A stretch of 64,000 nucleotides of DNA from Streptomyces diacarni (lineage in GTDB: Bacteria > Actinomycetota > Actinomycetes > Streptomycetales > Streptomycetaceae). Every line of letters starts with the position of its first letter. The first letter of the stretch is position 1. The translations under genes were made by a program, and so were the position numbers. Positions 51,274-59,189 of this stretch are shown piece after piece. The stretch spans positions 62,001-126,000 of the forward strand of contig NZ_QOIN01000047.1 of the NCBI RefSeq assembly GCF_003323715.1, read 5' to 3'. The notes beneath the pieces were generated by a model. It was not told where the DNA came from and did not search any database. It saw nothing but the letters and a program-made list of their open reading frames with translations.

Positions 51274-52168
51274 GACGTCACGGGGGCGGCTGGCCGTCCT
51301 GAAGACCTACAAGCTGTACGTCGGGGGGAAGTTCCCCCGCTCCGAGAGCGGCAGGGTGTACGAGGTGACCGCAGCGACATCAGCCGCCGGCGCGGCGGGG
51401 AAGGGCCAGTGGCTGGCCAACGCGCCGCTCGCCTCGCGCAAGGACGCGCGGGACGCCGTCGTCGCCGCCCGCAAGGCGTTCGGCGGCTGGTCGGGTGCGA
51501 CGGCCTACAACCGGGGGCAGGTCCTCTACCGCGTCGCGGAGATGCTCGAGGGCCGCAGGCAGCAGTTCGCCGCCGAGGTGACCGCGGCCGAAGGCCTTTC
51601 GAAGGCGAAGGCCCAGGCGGCGGTGGACGCGGCGATCGACCGCTGGGTCTGGTACGCGGGCTGGTCGGACAAGCTCGCCCAGGTGGTCGGCGGCGCCAAT
51701 CCGGTCGCGGGCCCCTTCTTCAACCTCTCCACCCCGGAGCCGACGGGCGTGGTGGCCGTGCTGGCGCCGCAGCGCTCCTCGCTGCTGGGGCTCGTCTCCG
51801 TCCTCGCGCCCGTGCTCGTCAGCGGCAACACGGCGGTGGTCGTCACCTCGCGGAACGCCCCGCTGCCCGCGCTGTCCCTGGCCGAGGTGCTGGCCACCTC
51901 CGACCTGCCCGGGGGCGTCGTCAACGTCCTCTCCGGCGACACCGCCGAGCTGGCGCGCCCGCTGGCGGCGCACGCGGACGTCCAAGCCGTAGACCTGGCG
52001 GGCGCGGAGGGCGGGTTGGCGGCCGAGCTGGAGGCCGCCGCCGCGGAGAACCTCAAGCGCGTGCTGCGGCCCGCCGCGCAGGATCCGGACTGGTCGGCGC
52101 AGCCGGGTCTCGAACGGATGACGGCCTTCCTGGAGACCAAGACCGTCTGGCACCCGGTCGGCGCCTGA
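51260..52168 (+). CDS. Truncated aldehyde-dehydrogenase-family protein without catalytic residues
   Basis: A 302-aa protein that matches the N-terminal, cofactor-binding half of aldehyde dehydrogenases (YKLYVGGKFPRSESGR, APLASRKDARDAVVAARKAF, APQRSSLLGLVSVLAPVLVSGN) but ends before the catalytic Glu and Cys. The frame is open and well biased, so this is not a recent frameshift. The start is a TTG 14 nt inside the preceding gene, supported by GGAGG 7 nt upstream. From memory, paired full and half-length genes next to deoC are conserved in streptomycetes, so the protein may be a structural or regulatory partner. Confidence 0.85.
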   Translation: MSTPETSRGRLAVLKTYKLYVGGKFPRSESGRVYEVTAATSAAGAAGKGQWLANAPLASRKDARDAVVAARKAFGGWSGATAYNRGQVLYRVAEMLEGRRQQFAAEVTAAEGLSKAKAQAAVDAAIDRWVWYAGWSDKLAQVVGGANPVAGPFFNLSTPEPTGVVAVLAPQRSSLLGLVSVLAPVLVSGNTAVVVTSRNAPLPALSLAEVLATSDLPGGVVNVLSGDTAELARPLAAHADVQAVDLAGAEGGLAAELEAAAAENLKRVLRPAAQDPDWSAQPGLERMTAFLETKTVWHPVGA

Positions 52169-52316
52169 CGTCCGACGGAGGAGAGGCCCGGAGGAGAAGA
52201 ACGGAGAAGAGGGGCCGGAGGGCCGTGGCGGCCTCCCCCGGTCCCTCTTTCGTCGCCGCGGCGGCCCAGGCCGGTACGGGAGCGCACGCCCGCGTTTCCG
52301 TACCGCGGCGGTGCCG

Positions 52317-52988
52317 TCACTCGCCCCGCAGCTTCCGGGCCCACGAACCGCTCCCGGCCGCGCGGACCGTTCCCGCGGCCACCGCGTCCGCCAGTGCCAG
52401 CGAACCGTCGGCGAGAGCGGCGCACGCGTCGGCGTCCAGTTCGAGCCGCGCCCCGGCCTCTTCGGGCGCGGGGCCTTCCGCGTACGCCGGTCCGCCCCGG
52501 GGCTCGTCGTCGAGCCGCAGGTGGAAGGTGCCCTCGGGCAGGGCGACGTCGACGGCGCCCGGCACATCGCCGCCGCAGGACCGCCGCACGGCCTCCCGCA
52601 GCGGGAGGGCCCACCAGTGGGCGCGTACCGCGTCGGTGGGGCGTGGCTTGCCCAGCGCGGGGGCTCCCCAGGCGGCGAGCGCGGTCAGCGCCGGCAGCAG
52701 GGCGCGGCCGCGTGCGGTGAGTTCGTAGACGTGCCCGGTGGCCGGGCGCGGCGGGCGGCGCCGTTCGGCCAGCCCTTCGGCCTCCATGTGCTTGAGCCGG
52801 GTGGCCAGCATGTCGGTGCTGACGCCCGGCAGGTCGGCGTGGAGGTCGGTGTAGCGGCGAGGTCCTGCCAGCAGTTCGCGGACGATGAGCAGTGTCCAGC
52901 GGTCCCCGACGGAGTCGAGGGCGCGTGCGAGGGCGCAGAACTGGTCGTAGCTGCGGCGTGATCGGCTGGGGCCGGCGTGGCTCTGCAT
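52317..52988 (-). CDS. HxlR-family regulator with C-terminal SCP2-like domain
   Basis: A 223-aa protein. An HxlR winged helix (FCALARALDSVGDRWTLLIVREL, then YTDLHADLPGVSTDMLATRLKHMEAEGL) is followed by a C-terminal half resembling the SCP2/alkyl-sulfatase dimerisation fold (VALPEGTFHLRLDDEPRGG). The ATG was chosen because TAGACT ends 7 nt before it, suggesting a leaderless start; an ATG 6 codons upstream is the alternative. It is divergent from the aminotransferase gene across a compact operator-like region. Confidence 0.87.
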   Translation of the reverse strand: MQSHAGPSRSRRSYDQFCALARALDSVGDRWTLLIVRELLAGPRRYTDLHADLPGVSTDMLATRLKHMEAEGLAERRRPPRPATGHVYELTARGRALLPALTALAAWGAPALGKPRPTDAVRAHWWALPLREAVRRSCGGDVPGAVDVALPEGTFHLRLDDEPRGGPAYAEGPAPEEAGARLELDADACAALADGSLALADAVAAGTVRAAGSGSWARKLRGE

Positions 52989-53012
52989 GTCCGTCAGTCT
53001 AGACATGTGGTT

Positions 53013-53053
53013 GGACTTTCCAAGTCCGGGCTTGGTAGAACCAAGTAACCAAG
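53013..53053. promoter_or_regulatory. Operator-like dyads between HxlR gene and aminotransferase gene
   Basis: Two adjacent inverted repeats, GGACTT-TCC-AAGTCC and CTTGGT-AGA-ACCAAG, are followed by a third ACCAAG half-site. The first covers the place where the -35 of the HxlR gene would be (CTTGGA on the minus strand, 17 nt from TAGACT). This is probably the regulator's own binding region. Confidence 0.65.
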
Positions 53054-53077
53054 TGAGGCGCAGGAGGGCGGGCGAGC

Positions 53078-54289
53078 ATGGAGTTCCGGCAGTCGAACAA
53101 GCTCAGCGAGGTCTGTTACGAGATCCGGGGCCCGGTCATCGAACAGGCGGACGCGCTGGAGGAGGCCGGGCACAGCGTGCTGCGGCTGAACACCGGCAAC
53201 CCGGCGCTCTTCGGGTTCGAGGCGCCCGACGAGATCATCCAGGACATGGTGCGGATGCTCCCCCATGCGCACGGCTACACCGAGTCGCGCGGCATCCTGC
53301 CCGCGCGCCGCGCCGTCGCCCAGCACTACCAGCAGCGCGGCTTCCCCGAGGCGGACGTGGACGACGTCTACCTCGGCAACGGCGTCTCCGAGCTGGTGTC
53401 GATGGCCGTACAGGCGCTGGTCGAGGACGGCGACGAGATCCTCATCCCCTCGCCCGACTTCCCCCTGTGGACGGCCGTGACGACGATGGCGGGCGGCAAG
53501 GCGGTGCACTACGTGTGCGACGAGCAGTCCGAGTGGCTGCCCGACCTCGACGACATGGCCGCCAAGATCACCTCACGCACCAAGGCCGTCGTCATCATCA
53601 GCCCCAACAACCCCACCGGCGCCGTCTACCCGCGCGAGGTGCTGGAGGGCATCCTCGACCTGGCACGGCGCAACGGTCTGATGGTCTTCTCCGACGAGAT
53701 CTACGACAAGATCCTCTACGACGGCACCGCCCACCACCACGTCGGCACCCTCGCCCCCGACCTGGTCTGCCTCACCTTCAGCGGGCTGTCCAAGGCCTAC
53801 CGGGTGGCCGGCTTCCGCTCCGGCTGGCTCCTGGTCTCAGGGCCCAAGCAGCACGCCCGCGACTACCTGGAGGGCCTGTCCATGCTGGCCTCGATGCGGC
53901 TGTGCCCCAACGCCCCGGCCCAGCACGCCATCCAGGCGGCGCTCGGCGGCCGCCAGTCCATCGAGGAACTCGTGCTGCCCGGCGGCCGGCTCCACGAGCA
54001 GCGCGACGTGGCCTGGCGCAAGCTCAACGAGATCCCCGGCGTCAGCTGCGTCAAACCCAAGGGCGCGCTGTACGCGTTCCCGCGACTCGACCCCGAGATC
54101 CACAAGATCCACGACGACGAGCGCTTCGTCCTCGACCTGCTGCTCCGCGAGAAGATCCAGGTCGTCCAGGGAACGGGCTTCAATTGGGCCCACCCCGACC
54201 ACTTCCGCGTCCTCACGCTGCCGCGCGCCGACGACCTCGACGCGGCGATCTCGCGCATCGGCCGCTTCCTGGAGGGCTACCGGCAGTAG
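53078..54289 (+). CDS. Alanine-type PLP aminotransferase (class I/II)
   Basis: A 403-aa fold-type I aminotransferase like AlaA, which interconverts pyruvate and alanine with glutamate. It has RLNTGNPALFGFEAP, the YLGNGVSELV cofactor region, ISPNNPTGAVYP, DEIYDKILYDG (PLP Asp) and the Schiff-base Lys in FSGLSKAYRVAGFRSGW. The start ATG lies in the promoter-proximal region after the dyads. Control by the divergent HxlR protein is likely from context. Confidence 0.92.
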   Translation: MEFRQSNKLSEVCYEIRGPVIEQADALEEAGHSVLRLNTGNPALFGFEAPDEIIQDMVRMLPHAHGYTESRGILPARRAVAQHYQQRGFPEADVDDVYLGNGVSELVSMAVQALVEDGDEILIPSPDFPLWTAVTTMAGGKAVHYVCDEQSEWLPDLDDMAAKITSRTKAVVIISPNNPTGAVYPREVLEGILDLARRNGLMVFSDEIYDKILYDGTAHHHVGTLAPDLVCLTFSGLSKAYRVAGFRSGWLLVSGPKQHARDYLEGLSMLASMRLCPNAPAQHAIQAALGGRQSIEELVLPGGRLHEQRDVAWRKLNEIPGVSCVKPKGALYAFPRLDPEIHKIHDDERFVLDLLLREKIQVVQGTGFNWAHPDHFRVLTLPRADDLDAAISRIGRFLEGYRQ

Positions 54290-54309
54290 CCCTCCAGGCC
54301 TCCACCGCG

Positions 54310-54918
54310 TCACACGTGCGCGGTCTCCTCGCCCACCGTCGTGCTGTCCCCGTGCCCGGTGCGCACCACCGTCTCCAGCGGCAGCGTCAGCAGGCGCTCC
54401 TTGATCGAGCGGACGATCGTCGGGTGGTCGGAGAAGGAGCGTCCCGTCGCGCCGGGGCCGCCCTGGAAGAGGGTGTCGCCGGTGAAGACGGTGCCCAGGC
54501 TCGGCGCGAACAGGCAGACGGCTCCCGGCGCGTGACCGGGGGTGTGCAGGACGGTCAGGTCGACCCCCGCGACCGAGACCACGTCGCCGTCGGCGAGTTC
54601 CCCGTCGGGGTCGCGGTCCGGGTGGGTCATCTTCCACAGCGGCATGTCGTCCGGGTGCAGCCGGATCGGCGCGCCCGTGCGGTCGGCCAACTCGGGGGCC
54701 GCGTCGACGTGGTCGTTGTGCGCGTGCGTGCACACGATCGCCCGCAGCGTACGCCCGCCCAGCGCCTCGGCGATGGCGTCGGCGTCGTGCGCGGCGTCGA
54801 TGACCACGGCCTCGGTGTCGTCGCCGACGATCCACACGTTGTTGTCGACCTGGTGCGTCTCCCCGTCCAGGCGGAACTCGCCGCTGGTGACGAGGTGATC
54901 GATACGGGCCGCCATCAC
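54310..54918 (-). CDS. MBL-fold metallo-hydrolase (glyoxalase II-like)
   Basis: A 202-aa metallo-beta-lactamase-fold hydrolase with metal motif [16 protein letters not shown], a third His in [12 protein letters not shown] and Asp in [12 protein letters not shown]. Its start overlaps the stop of the mycothiol-dependent dehydrogenase gene in ATGA. The context suggests it hydrolyses the S-formylmycothiol made by that enzyme, completing formaldehyde removal; from memory the pair is conserved in actinobacteria. Confidence 0.9.
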   Translation of the reverse strand: MMAARIDHLVTSGEFRLDGETHQVDNNVWIVGDDTEAVVIDAAHDADAIAEALGGRTLRAIVCTHAHNDHVDAAPELADRTGAPIRLHPDDMPLWKMTHPDRDPDGELADGDVVSVAGVDLTVLHTPGHAPGAVCLFAPSLGTVFTGDTLFQGGPGATGRSFSDHPTIVRSIKERLLTLPLETVVRTGHGDSTTVGEETAHV

Positions 54919-56003
54919 AGCATCACCACCGAACGCAGCACGTCGCCCGCGTGCATCCGCTCGAACGCCTTCTCCACCTCGTCCAGGTTGATCGTCTCGG
55001 TGACGAACGCGCCCAGATCCAGGCGGCCCTGCGTGTGCAGGTCGATCAGCATGGGGAAGTCCCGCGAGGGCAGGCAGTCCCCGTACCAGGAGGACTTGAG
55101 GGAGCCGCCCCGGCCGAACACGTCCAGCAGCGGCAGCTCCAGCGTCATCTCAGGCGTGGGCACGCCGACGAGGACGACGGTTCCGGCCAGGTCGCGGGCG
55201 TAGAACGCCTGCTTGTACGTCTCCGGGCGGCCGACCGCCTCGATGACCACGTCGGCGCCGAAGCCGCCGGTCAGCTCGCGGATCGCCTCGATGGGGTCGG
55301 CGGTGGAGGAGTTGACCGTGTGGGTGGCGCCGATCTTCTCCGCCGTGGCGAGCTTCCTCGTGTCGATGTCGACGGCGATGATCCGCGCGGCGCCCGCGAG
55401 CCGCGCGCCCGCGATCGCGGCGTCGCCCACACCGCCGCACCCGATGACGGCCACGGAGTCACCGCGGGTCACCTGACCCGTGTTGATCGCGGCGCCGATC
55501 CCGGCCATCACCCCGCAGCCGAGCAGCCCGGCGACGGCGGGCGAGACCGACGGGTCCACCTTCGTGCACTGCCCGGCCGCGACCAGCGTCTTCTCGGCGA
55601 AGGCGCCGATGCCCAACGCCGGCTCCAGCTCACGCCCGTCACTCGCCAGCGTCATCTTCTGCTCGGCGTTGTGGGTGTCGAAGCAGTACCAGGGCCGGCC
55701 CCGCTTGCAGGCCCGGCACTGGCCGCACACCGCGCGCCAGTTGAGCACCACGAAATCGCCGGGCGCCACATCCGTGACGCCCGCGCCCACGGCCTCCACG
55801 ACACCCGCCGCCTCGTGCCCGAGGAGGAAGGGATAGTCGTCGCTGATCCCACCCTGCTTGTAGTGCAGGTCGGTGTGGCAGACACCGCACGCCTGCACCT
55901 GGACGACGGCCTCGCCGGGGCCCGGGTCCGGCACGACGATCGTCTCGACCCGCACGGGCTCGTTCTTGCCGGGTGCGACGACCCCGCGTACTTCCTGTGC
56001 CAT
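54915..56003 (-). CDS. S-(hydroxymethyl)mycothiol dehydrogenase
   Basis: A 362-aa zinc alcohol dehydrogenase that oxidises the formaldehyde adduct of mycothiol with NAD. It has the catalytic zinc Cys in [28 protein letters not shown], the structural-zinc cysteines [15 protein letters not shown], and the Rossmann motif [12 protein letters not shown]. The family name fits the mycothiol-specific class (MscR). GGGAGG lies about 9 nt before the ATG. It is translationally coupled to the downstream MBL hydrolase. Confidence 0.93.
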   Translation of the reverse strand: MAQEVRGVVAPGKNEPVRVETIVVPDPGPGEAVVQVQACGVCHTDLHYKQGGISDDYPFLLGHEAAGVVEAVGAGVTDVAPGDFVVLNWRAVCGQCRACKRGRPWYCFDTHNAEQKMTLASDGRELEPALGIGAFAEKTLVAAGQCTKVDPSVSPAVAGLLGCGVMAGIGAAINTGQVTRGDSVAVIGCGGVGDAAIAGARLAGAARIIAVDIDTRKLATAEKIGATHTVNSSTADPIEAIRELTGGFGADVVIEAVGRPETYKQAFYARDLAGTVVLVGVPTPEMTLELPLLDVFGRGGSLKSSWYGDCLPSRDFPMLIDLHTQGRLDLGAFVTETINLDEVEKAFERMHAGDVLRSVVML

Positions 56004-56233
56004 ACGGAAGGGCCTCCCTTCTCCATCGGATGTCCTGGAGGCCATTCTCCCTGTCCAGGGACGGTTTCCGGGAGGGGCGGTACGCGGGTCGCGGCGGCCA
56101 GTTTCCCCGCGAGGCGGCAGGGGGCCCGCTCTGCCCCGGTCCGCCCCGTCCGCGGGTCGGTAACAGGAGCCGCGTATCCCACTTTCGTACGGGTCTTCGA
56201 GCGCGCCGGGGGCATGACGGACAATCGTTGCCC

Positions 56234-57070
56234 GTGACCGACTCCAGCGACACCTGTGACGCCCCCACACGGACCGCGTCCGCAGCGGACGTACCCGCGC
56301 AGGCCGAGAGCCCCGCACCGACCGCCACCTTCGCACCGGACGCACCCTCCACGACGCCCCGCGCCGCCACCGCCACCGCGGGCCGGGCACCCGCCCCGGA
56401 CCACGAGGCCGCCGCGCACCGCGCGGCTGTCCCGCACCGCGAGGCCGCCGCGCCCGCGCTCGCCCGGGTCGTCCTCGTCACCGGCCCCTCCGGCTCCGGC
56501 AAGACCCGGCTCGCCGCCCGCAGCGGACTGCCCGTCCTGCGCCTCGACGACTTCTACAAGGAGGGCGACGACCCCACCCTCCCCCTGGTGGGAGACACCG
56601 TCGACTGGGACTCGCCCCGCTCCTGGGACGCCGGCGCCGCCGTCCGCGCCATCGCCCAACTCTGCCGCGAGGGCGCCACCACGGCCCCCCGCTACGACCT
56701 CTCCCGCAGCGCCCGCACCGGCACGGACCGCCTCGCCCTCGACGGCTCGCCCCTCTTCCTCGCGGAGGGCATCTTCGCCGCCGACATCGCCGCACGCTGC
56801 GCGGCCCTCGGGCTGCTGGCCGACGCCATCTGCCTGCGGGGCCGCCCCTCCACCACGTTCCGCCGCCGCCTCCTGCGCGACATCCGCGAGGCGCGCAAGC
56901 CGCTGCCCGTCCTGCTGCGCAGGGGCTGGCGCCTCATGCGCGCCGAACCCGCCCTCGTCGCCCGCCACCGCGCCCTGGGCGCCACCCCCTGCGCCCACAC
57001 GGAGGCCCACGCCCGCATCACCCGCCTGCGCACGGCCACGGACCTCACCGCGGCAGCCACGGGGAGGTGA
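56234..57070 (+). CDS. Uridine kinase-like P-loop NTPase
   Basis: A 278-aa protein. An 80-residue Ala/Pro/Thr-rich N-terminal stretch precedes a P-loop kinase domain with Walker [16 protein letters not shown] near residue 82, the [15 protein letters not shown] motif typical of uridine/phosphoribulokinase-type enzymes, and [13 protein letters not shown]-dependent phosphorylation of a nucleoside or sugar is likely; the substrate is uncertain. The GTG was chosen because the frame has no earlier similarity and no ribosome-binding site is seen. From memory a homologue lies next to sigQ in S. coelicolor. Confidence 0.85.
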   Translation: MTDSSDTCDAPTRTASAADVPAQAESPAPTATFAPDAPSTTPRAATATAGRAPAPDHEAAAHRAAVPHREAAAPALARVVLVTGPSGSGKTRLAARSGLPVLRLDDFYKEGDDPTLPLVGDTVDWDSPRSWDAGAAVRAIAQLCREGATTAPRYDLSRSARTGTDRLALDGSPLFLAEGIFAADIAARCAALGLLADAICLRGRPSTTFRRRLLRDIREARKPLPVLLRRGWRLMRAEPALVARHRALGATPCAHTEAHARITRLRTATDLTAAATGR

Positions 57071-57140
57071 GAGGGGGCCGCTGCCCCGGGGGCCGGCTCT
57101 TGTCCGCACGCCGACCGGGGGTCTCGGTACAACGCAAGAA

Positions 57141-57179
57141 AGCGGTTCCGTCTGGACCCCCTGTCCAGGCGGAACCGCT
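57141..57179. terminator. 17-bp hairpin between the NTPase gene and sigQ
   Basis: AGCGGTTCCGTCTGGAC pairs with GTCCAGGCGGAACCGCT (one G-U wobble) around a 5-nt loop, flanked by AAGA and a TCTCTCCCTTT run. This is a good bidirectional terminator between convergent genes. Confidence 0.88.
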
Positions 57180-57293
57180 CTCTCCCTTTCCCCGTTGCTC
57201 CCCCGTGTCCCCCGTATCCCCGTTGTTTCCCCCGTAGCCCCCTGTGCCCCATGTCCCCGCGGGGTCAGGTGGACGTGCGTGTGGCCGCTTCGG

Positions 57294-58226
57294 TCAGGCG
57301 ACCAGTTCGTCGAAGCTCTCTTCCTGGTCACGGCCGAAGCTGAGGACCTCGTCGTCGCGCAGGCGGCGGAGGGAGCGCCAGATGCTGCTCTTCACCGTGC
57401 CGACGCTGATGTCGAGTATGTCCGCGATCTCCGGGTCGGTGCGGCCCTCGTAGTAGCGCAGGACCAGCATGGTGCGCTGGAGTTCGGGCAGCCGGGCGAG
57501 GGCCTGCCACAGGACGGTGCGCAGTTCGGTGCCGCGCATCGCGTCCTGCTCCCCCACGGTCTCGGGCAACTCCTCCGTCGGGTACTCGTTGAGCTTCCGG
57601 CGGCGCCAGGCGCTGATGTGCAGGTTCGTCATGGTGCGGCGCAGGTAGCCGCCGACCGCCGCCTTGTCGGTGATGCGGCCCCAGGCGCGGTAGGTGGAGA
57701 AGAGCGCGCTCTGCAGCAGGTCTTCCGCCTCGAACCGGTCGCCGGTCAGGTGGTAGGCGGTGGCGTACAGGGAGGCACGGCGCTCGCGCACGTAGGCGGT
57801 GAACGCCGCCTCGGCGTCCGCGTCCGCGTCCGGAGTCCCCCCGGGCTCCTCGACGGTGCCGAGAGCCGTCGCCTTCCTGTACTCACCACTGCCCCGGGAG
57901 CCCCCCTCGCTCCCGTTCTCCCCCGTGTCGCCGGTATGACCCGACGTGTCGCCGGTGTGACCCGGCTCCCCCCGGTCCCCCGTCTTCCCCCCCGGGGCGT
58001 CTCCCCTCAGCCCCTCGACCGCGGGCCCGAAGACCGTTCGCGTACGCATCCGTCCGGTGCCGCGCGGACACCCCCGTGTCCCCCCGAGTTCCCGGCCGTG
58101 GTCGAGCAGCGCTGTGCCCGTCTCGGCGCCGGAGATCTCCGACCGGTTCTGTGTGGCGGGAACCGCGGGGACGTGCAGACGCGTGTGAAGGACTGCGCTG
58201 GTGTTGGTGCTGTGCAGTGTGTTCAT
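57294..58226 (-). CDS. sigQ: ECF RNA polymerase sigma factor SigQ
   Basis: A 310-aa sigma factor, long for an ECF protein. The first 150 residues are disordered and include GHTGDT repeats. Region 2 follows (ASLYATAYHLTGDRFEAEDLLQSALFSTYRAW) and region 4 (LPELQRTMLVLRYYEGRTDPEIADILDISVGTVKSSIWRSLRRL). Location, divergent from afsQ1, matches S. coelicolor sigQ, which is under AfsQ1 control and affects antibiotic production. The ATG has GAGGGGG about 6 nt upstream; the open frame extends 29 codons further. Confidence 0.92.
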   Translation of the reverse strand: MNTLHSTNTSAVLHTRLHVPAVPATQNRSEISGAETGTALLDHGRELGGTRGCPRGTGRMRTRTVFGPAVEGLRGDAPGGKTGDRGEPGHTGDTSGHTGDTGENGSEGGSRGSGEYRKATALGTVEEPGGTPDADADAEAAFTAYVRERRASLYATAYHLTGDRFEAEDLLQSALFSTYRAWGRITDKAAVGGYLRRTMTNLHISAWRRRKLNEYPTEELPETVGEQDAMRGTELRTVLWQALARLPELQRTMLVLRYYEGRTDPEIADILDISVGTVKSSIWRSLRRLRDDEVLSFGRDQEESFDELVA

Positions 58227-58308
58227 CTCGCGCCCCCTCGGAGCCAACCGGTCGCTTGCTTGTGGGATAAACCTTGCCGCCCCGATTTCATGGCGAGGTC
58301 CCCCGTCT

Positions 58309-58324
58309 GTCACAGCGGTGTCAC
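58309..58324. promoter_or_regulatory. AfsQ1-binding box
   Basis: GTCACAGCGGTGTCAC fits exactly the AfsQ1 consensus known from S. coelicolor, GTnAC-n6-GTnAC, and lies in the sigQ-afsQ1 divergent promoter region where the regulator is known to bind in that species. Confidence 0.82.
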
Positions 58325-58426
58325 AAGGGGCGGCGGGTCACACACAGCGCAGGTCGCGGGGCGTGTCGCTGCCGGGGGCCGACCGCCGGTCGAAGTATGG
58401 GGCCGCCATGGGCCAGAATGGCGCGC

Positions 58427-59104
58427 GTGCCTTTCCTGTTGCTGATCGAGGACGATGACGCTGTCCGTACCGCCCTGGAGATGGGTCTGACCCGCCAGGG
58501 GCACCGCGTGGCGACCGCCGCGTCCGGTGAGGACGGCCTCAAGCTGCTGCGCGAACAGCGCCCGGATCTGATCGTGCTGGACGTGATGCTGCCCGGCATC
58601 GACGGTTTCGAGGTGTGCCGCCGCATCCGCCGCACCGACCAGCTGCCGATCATCCTGCTGACGGCCCGCAGCGACGACATCGACGTCGTCGTGGGCCTGG
58701 AGTCCGGTGCGGACGACTACGTCGTCAAACCGGTGCAGGGCCGGGTGCTGGACGCGCGGATCCGCGCGGTCATGCGGCGCGGCGAGCGGGAGTCCAACGA
58801 TGCGGCGACCTTCGGTTCGCTGGTGATCGACCGCGCGGCGATGACGGTCACCAAGAACGGCGAGGACCTGCAACTGACGCCGACCGAGCTGCGCTTGCTG
58901 CTGGAGCTGAGCAGACGCCCCGGGCAGGCCCTCTCCCGGCAGCAGTTGCTGCGTCTGGTGTGGGAGCACGACTACCTGGGCGACTCGCGTCTCGTGGACG
59001 CCTGCGTGCAGCGGCTGCGCGCCAAGGTCGAGGACGTGCCCTCCTCCCCCACCCTGATCCGCACGGTGCGCGGCGTCGGCTACCGGCTGGACCCGCCGCA
59101 GTGA
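58427..59104 (+). CDS. afsQ1: Response regulator AfsQ1
   Basis: A 225-aa OmpR-family response regulator with acidic pocket IEDDDAV, phospho-acceptor Asp52 (LIVLDVMLPG), the ILLTARSDD Thr and the VVKPV Lys, then a winged-helix DNA-binding domain (LTPTELRLLLELSRRPGQALSRQQLL). It matches S. coelicolor AfsQ1, which activates antibiotic genes under nitrogen-related stress. No ribosome-binding site is present; a CAGAAT hexamer ends 7 nt before the GTG, suggesting a leaderless mRNA. Confidence 0.95.
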   Translation: MPFLLLIEDDDAVRTALEMGLTRQGHRVATAASGEDGLKLLREQRPDLIVLDVMLPGIDGFEVCRRIRRTDQLPIILLTARSDDIDVVVGLESGADDYVVKPVQGRVLDARIRAVMRRGERESNDAATFGSLVIDRAAMTVTKNGEDLQLTPTELRLLLELSRRPGQALSRQQLLRLVWEHDYLGDSRLVDACVQRLRAKVEDVPSSPTLIRTVRGVGYRLDPPQ

Positions 59105-59120
59105 CGGACCGCACCAGCAG

Positions 59121-59173
59121 GAACCGTACGAGCACGCGGAACCATAGGGGCGCACAGAACCGTACGAGCACGC
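59121..59173 (+). repeat. 17-nt direct repeat in the afsQ1-afsQ2 spacer
   Basis: GAACCGTACGAGCACGC occurs twice, at 59121 and 59157, in the 85-nt gap between the two genes, with extra GGAACC fragments around it. It is non-coding and unusual for an operon that is normally compact. Confidence 0.75.
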
Positions 59174-59189
59174 AGAACGGAACCGCGCA

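Noticed and set aside
51260-52168. The half-length aldehyde dehydrogenase considered as a pseudogene
   Set aside because: The frame is open from start to stop with normal codon bias and its own ribosome-binding site; nothing downstream resembles the lost half.
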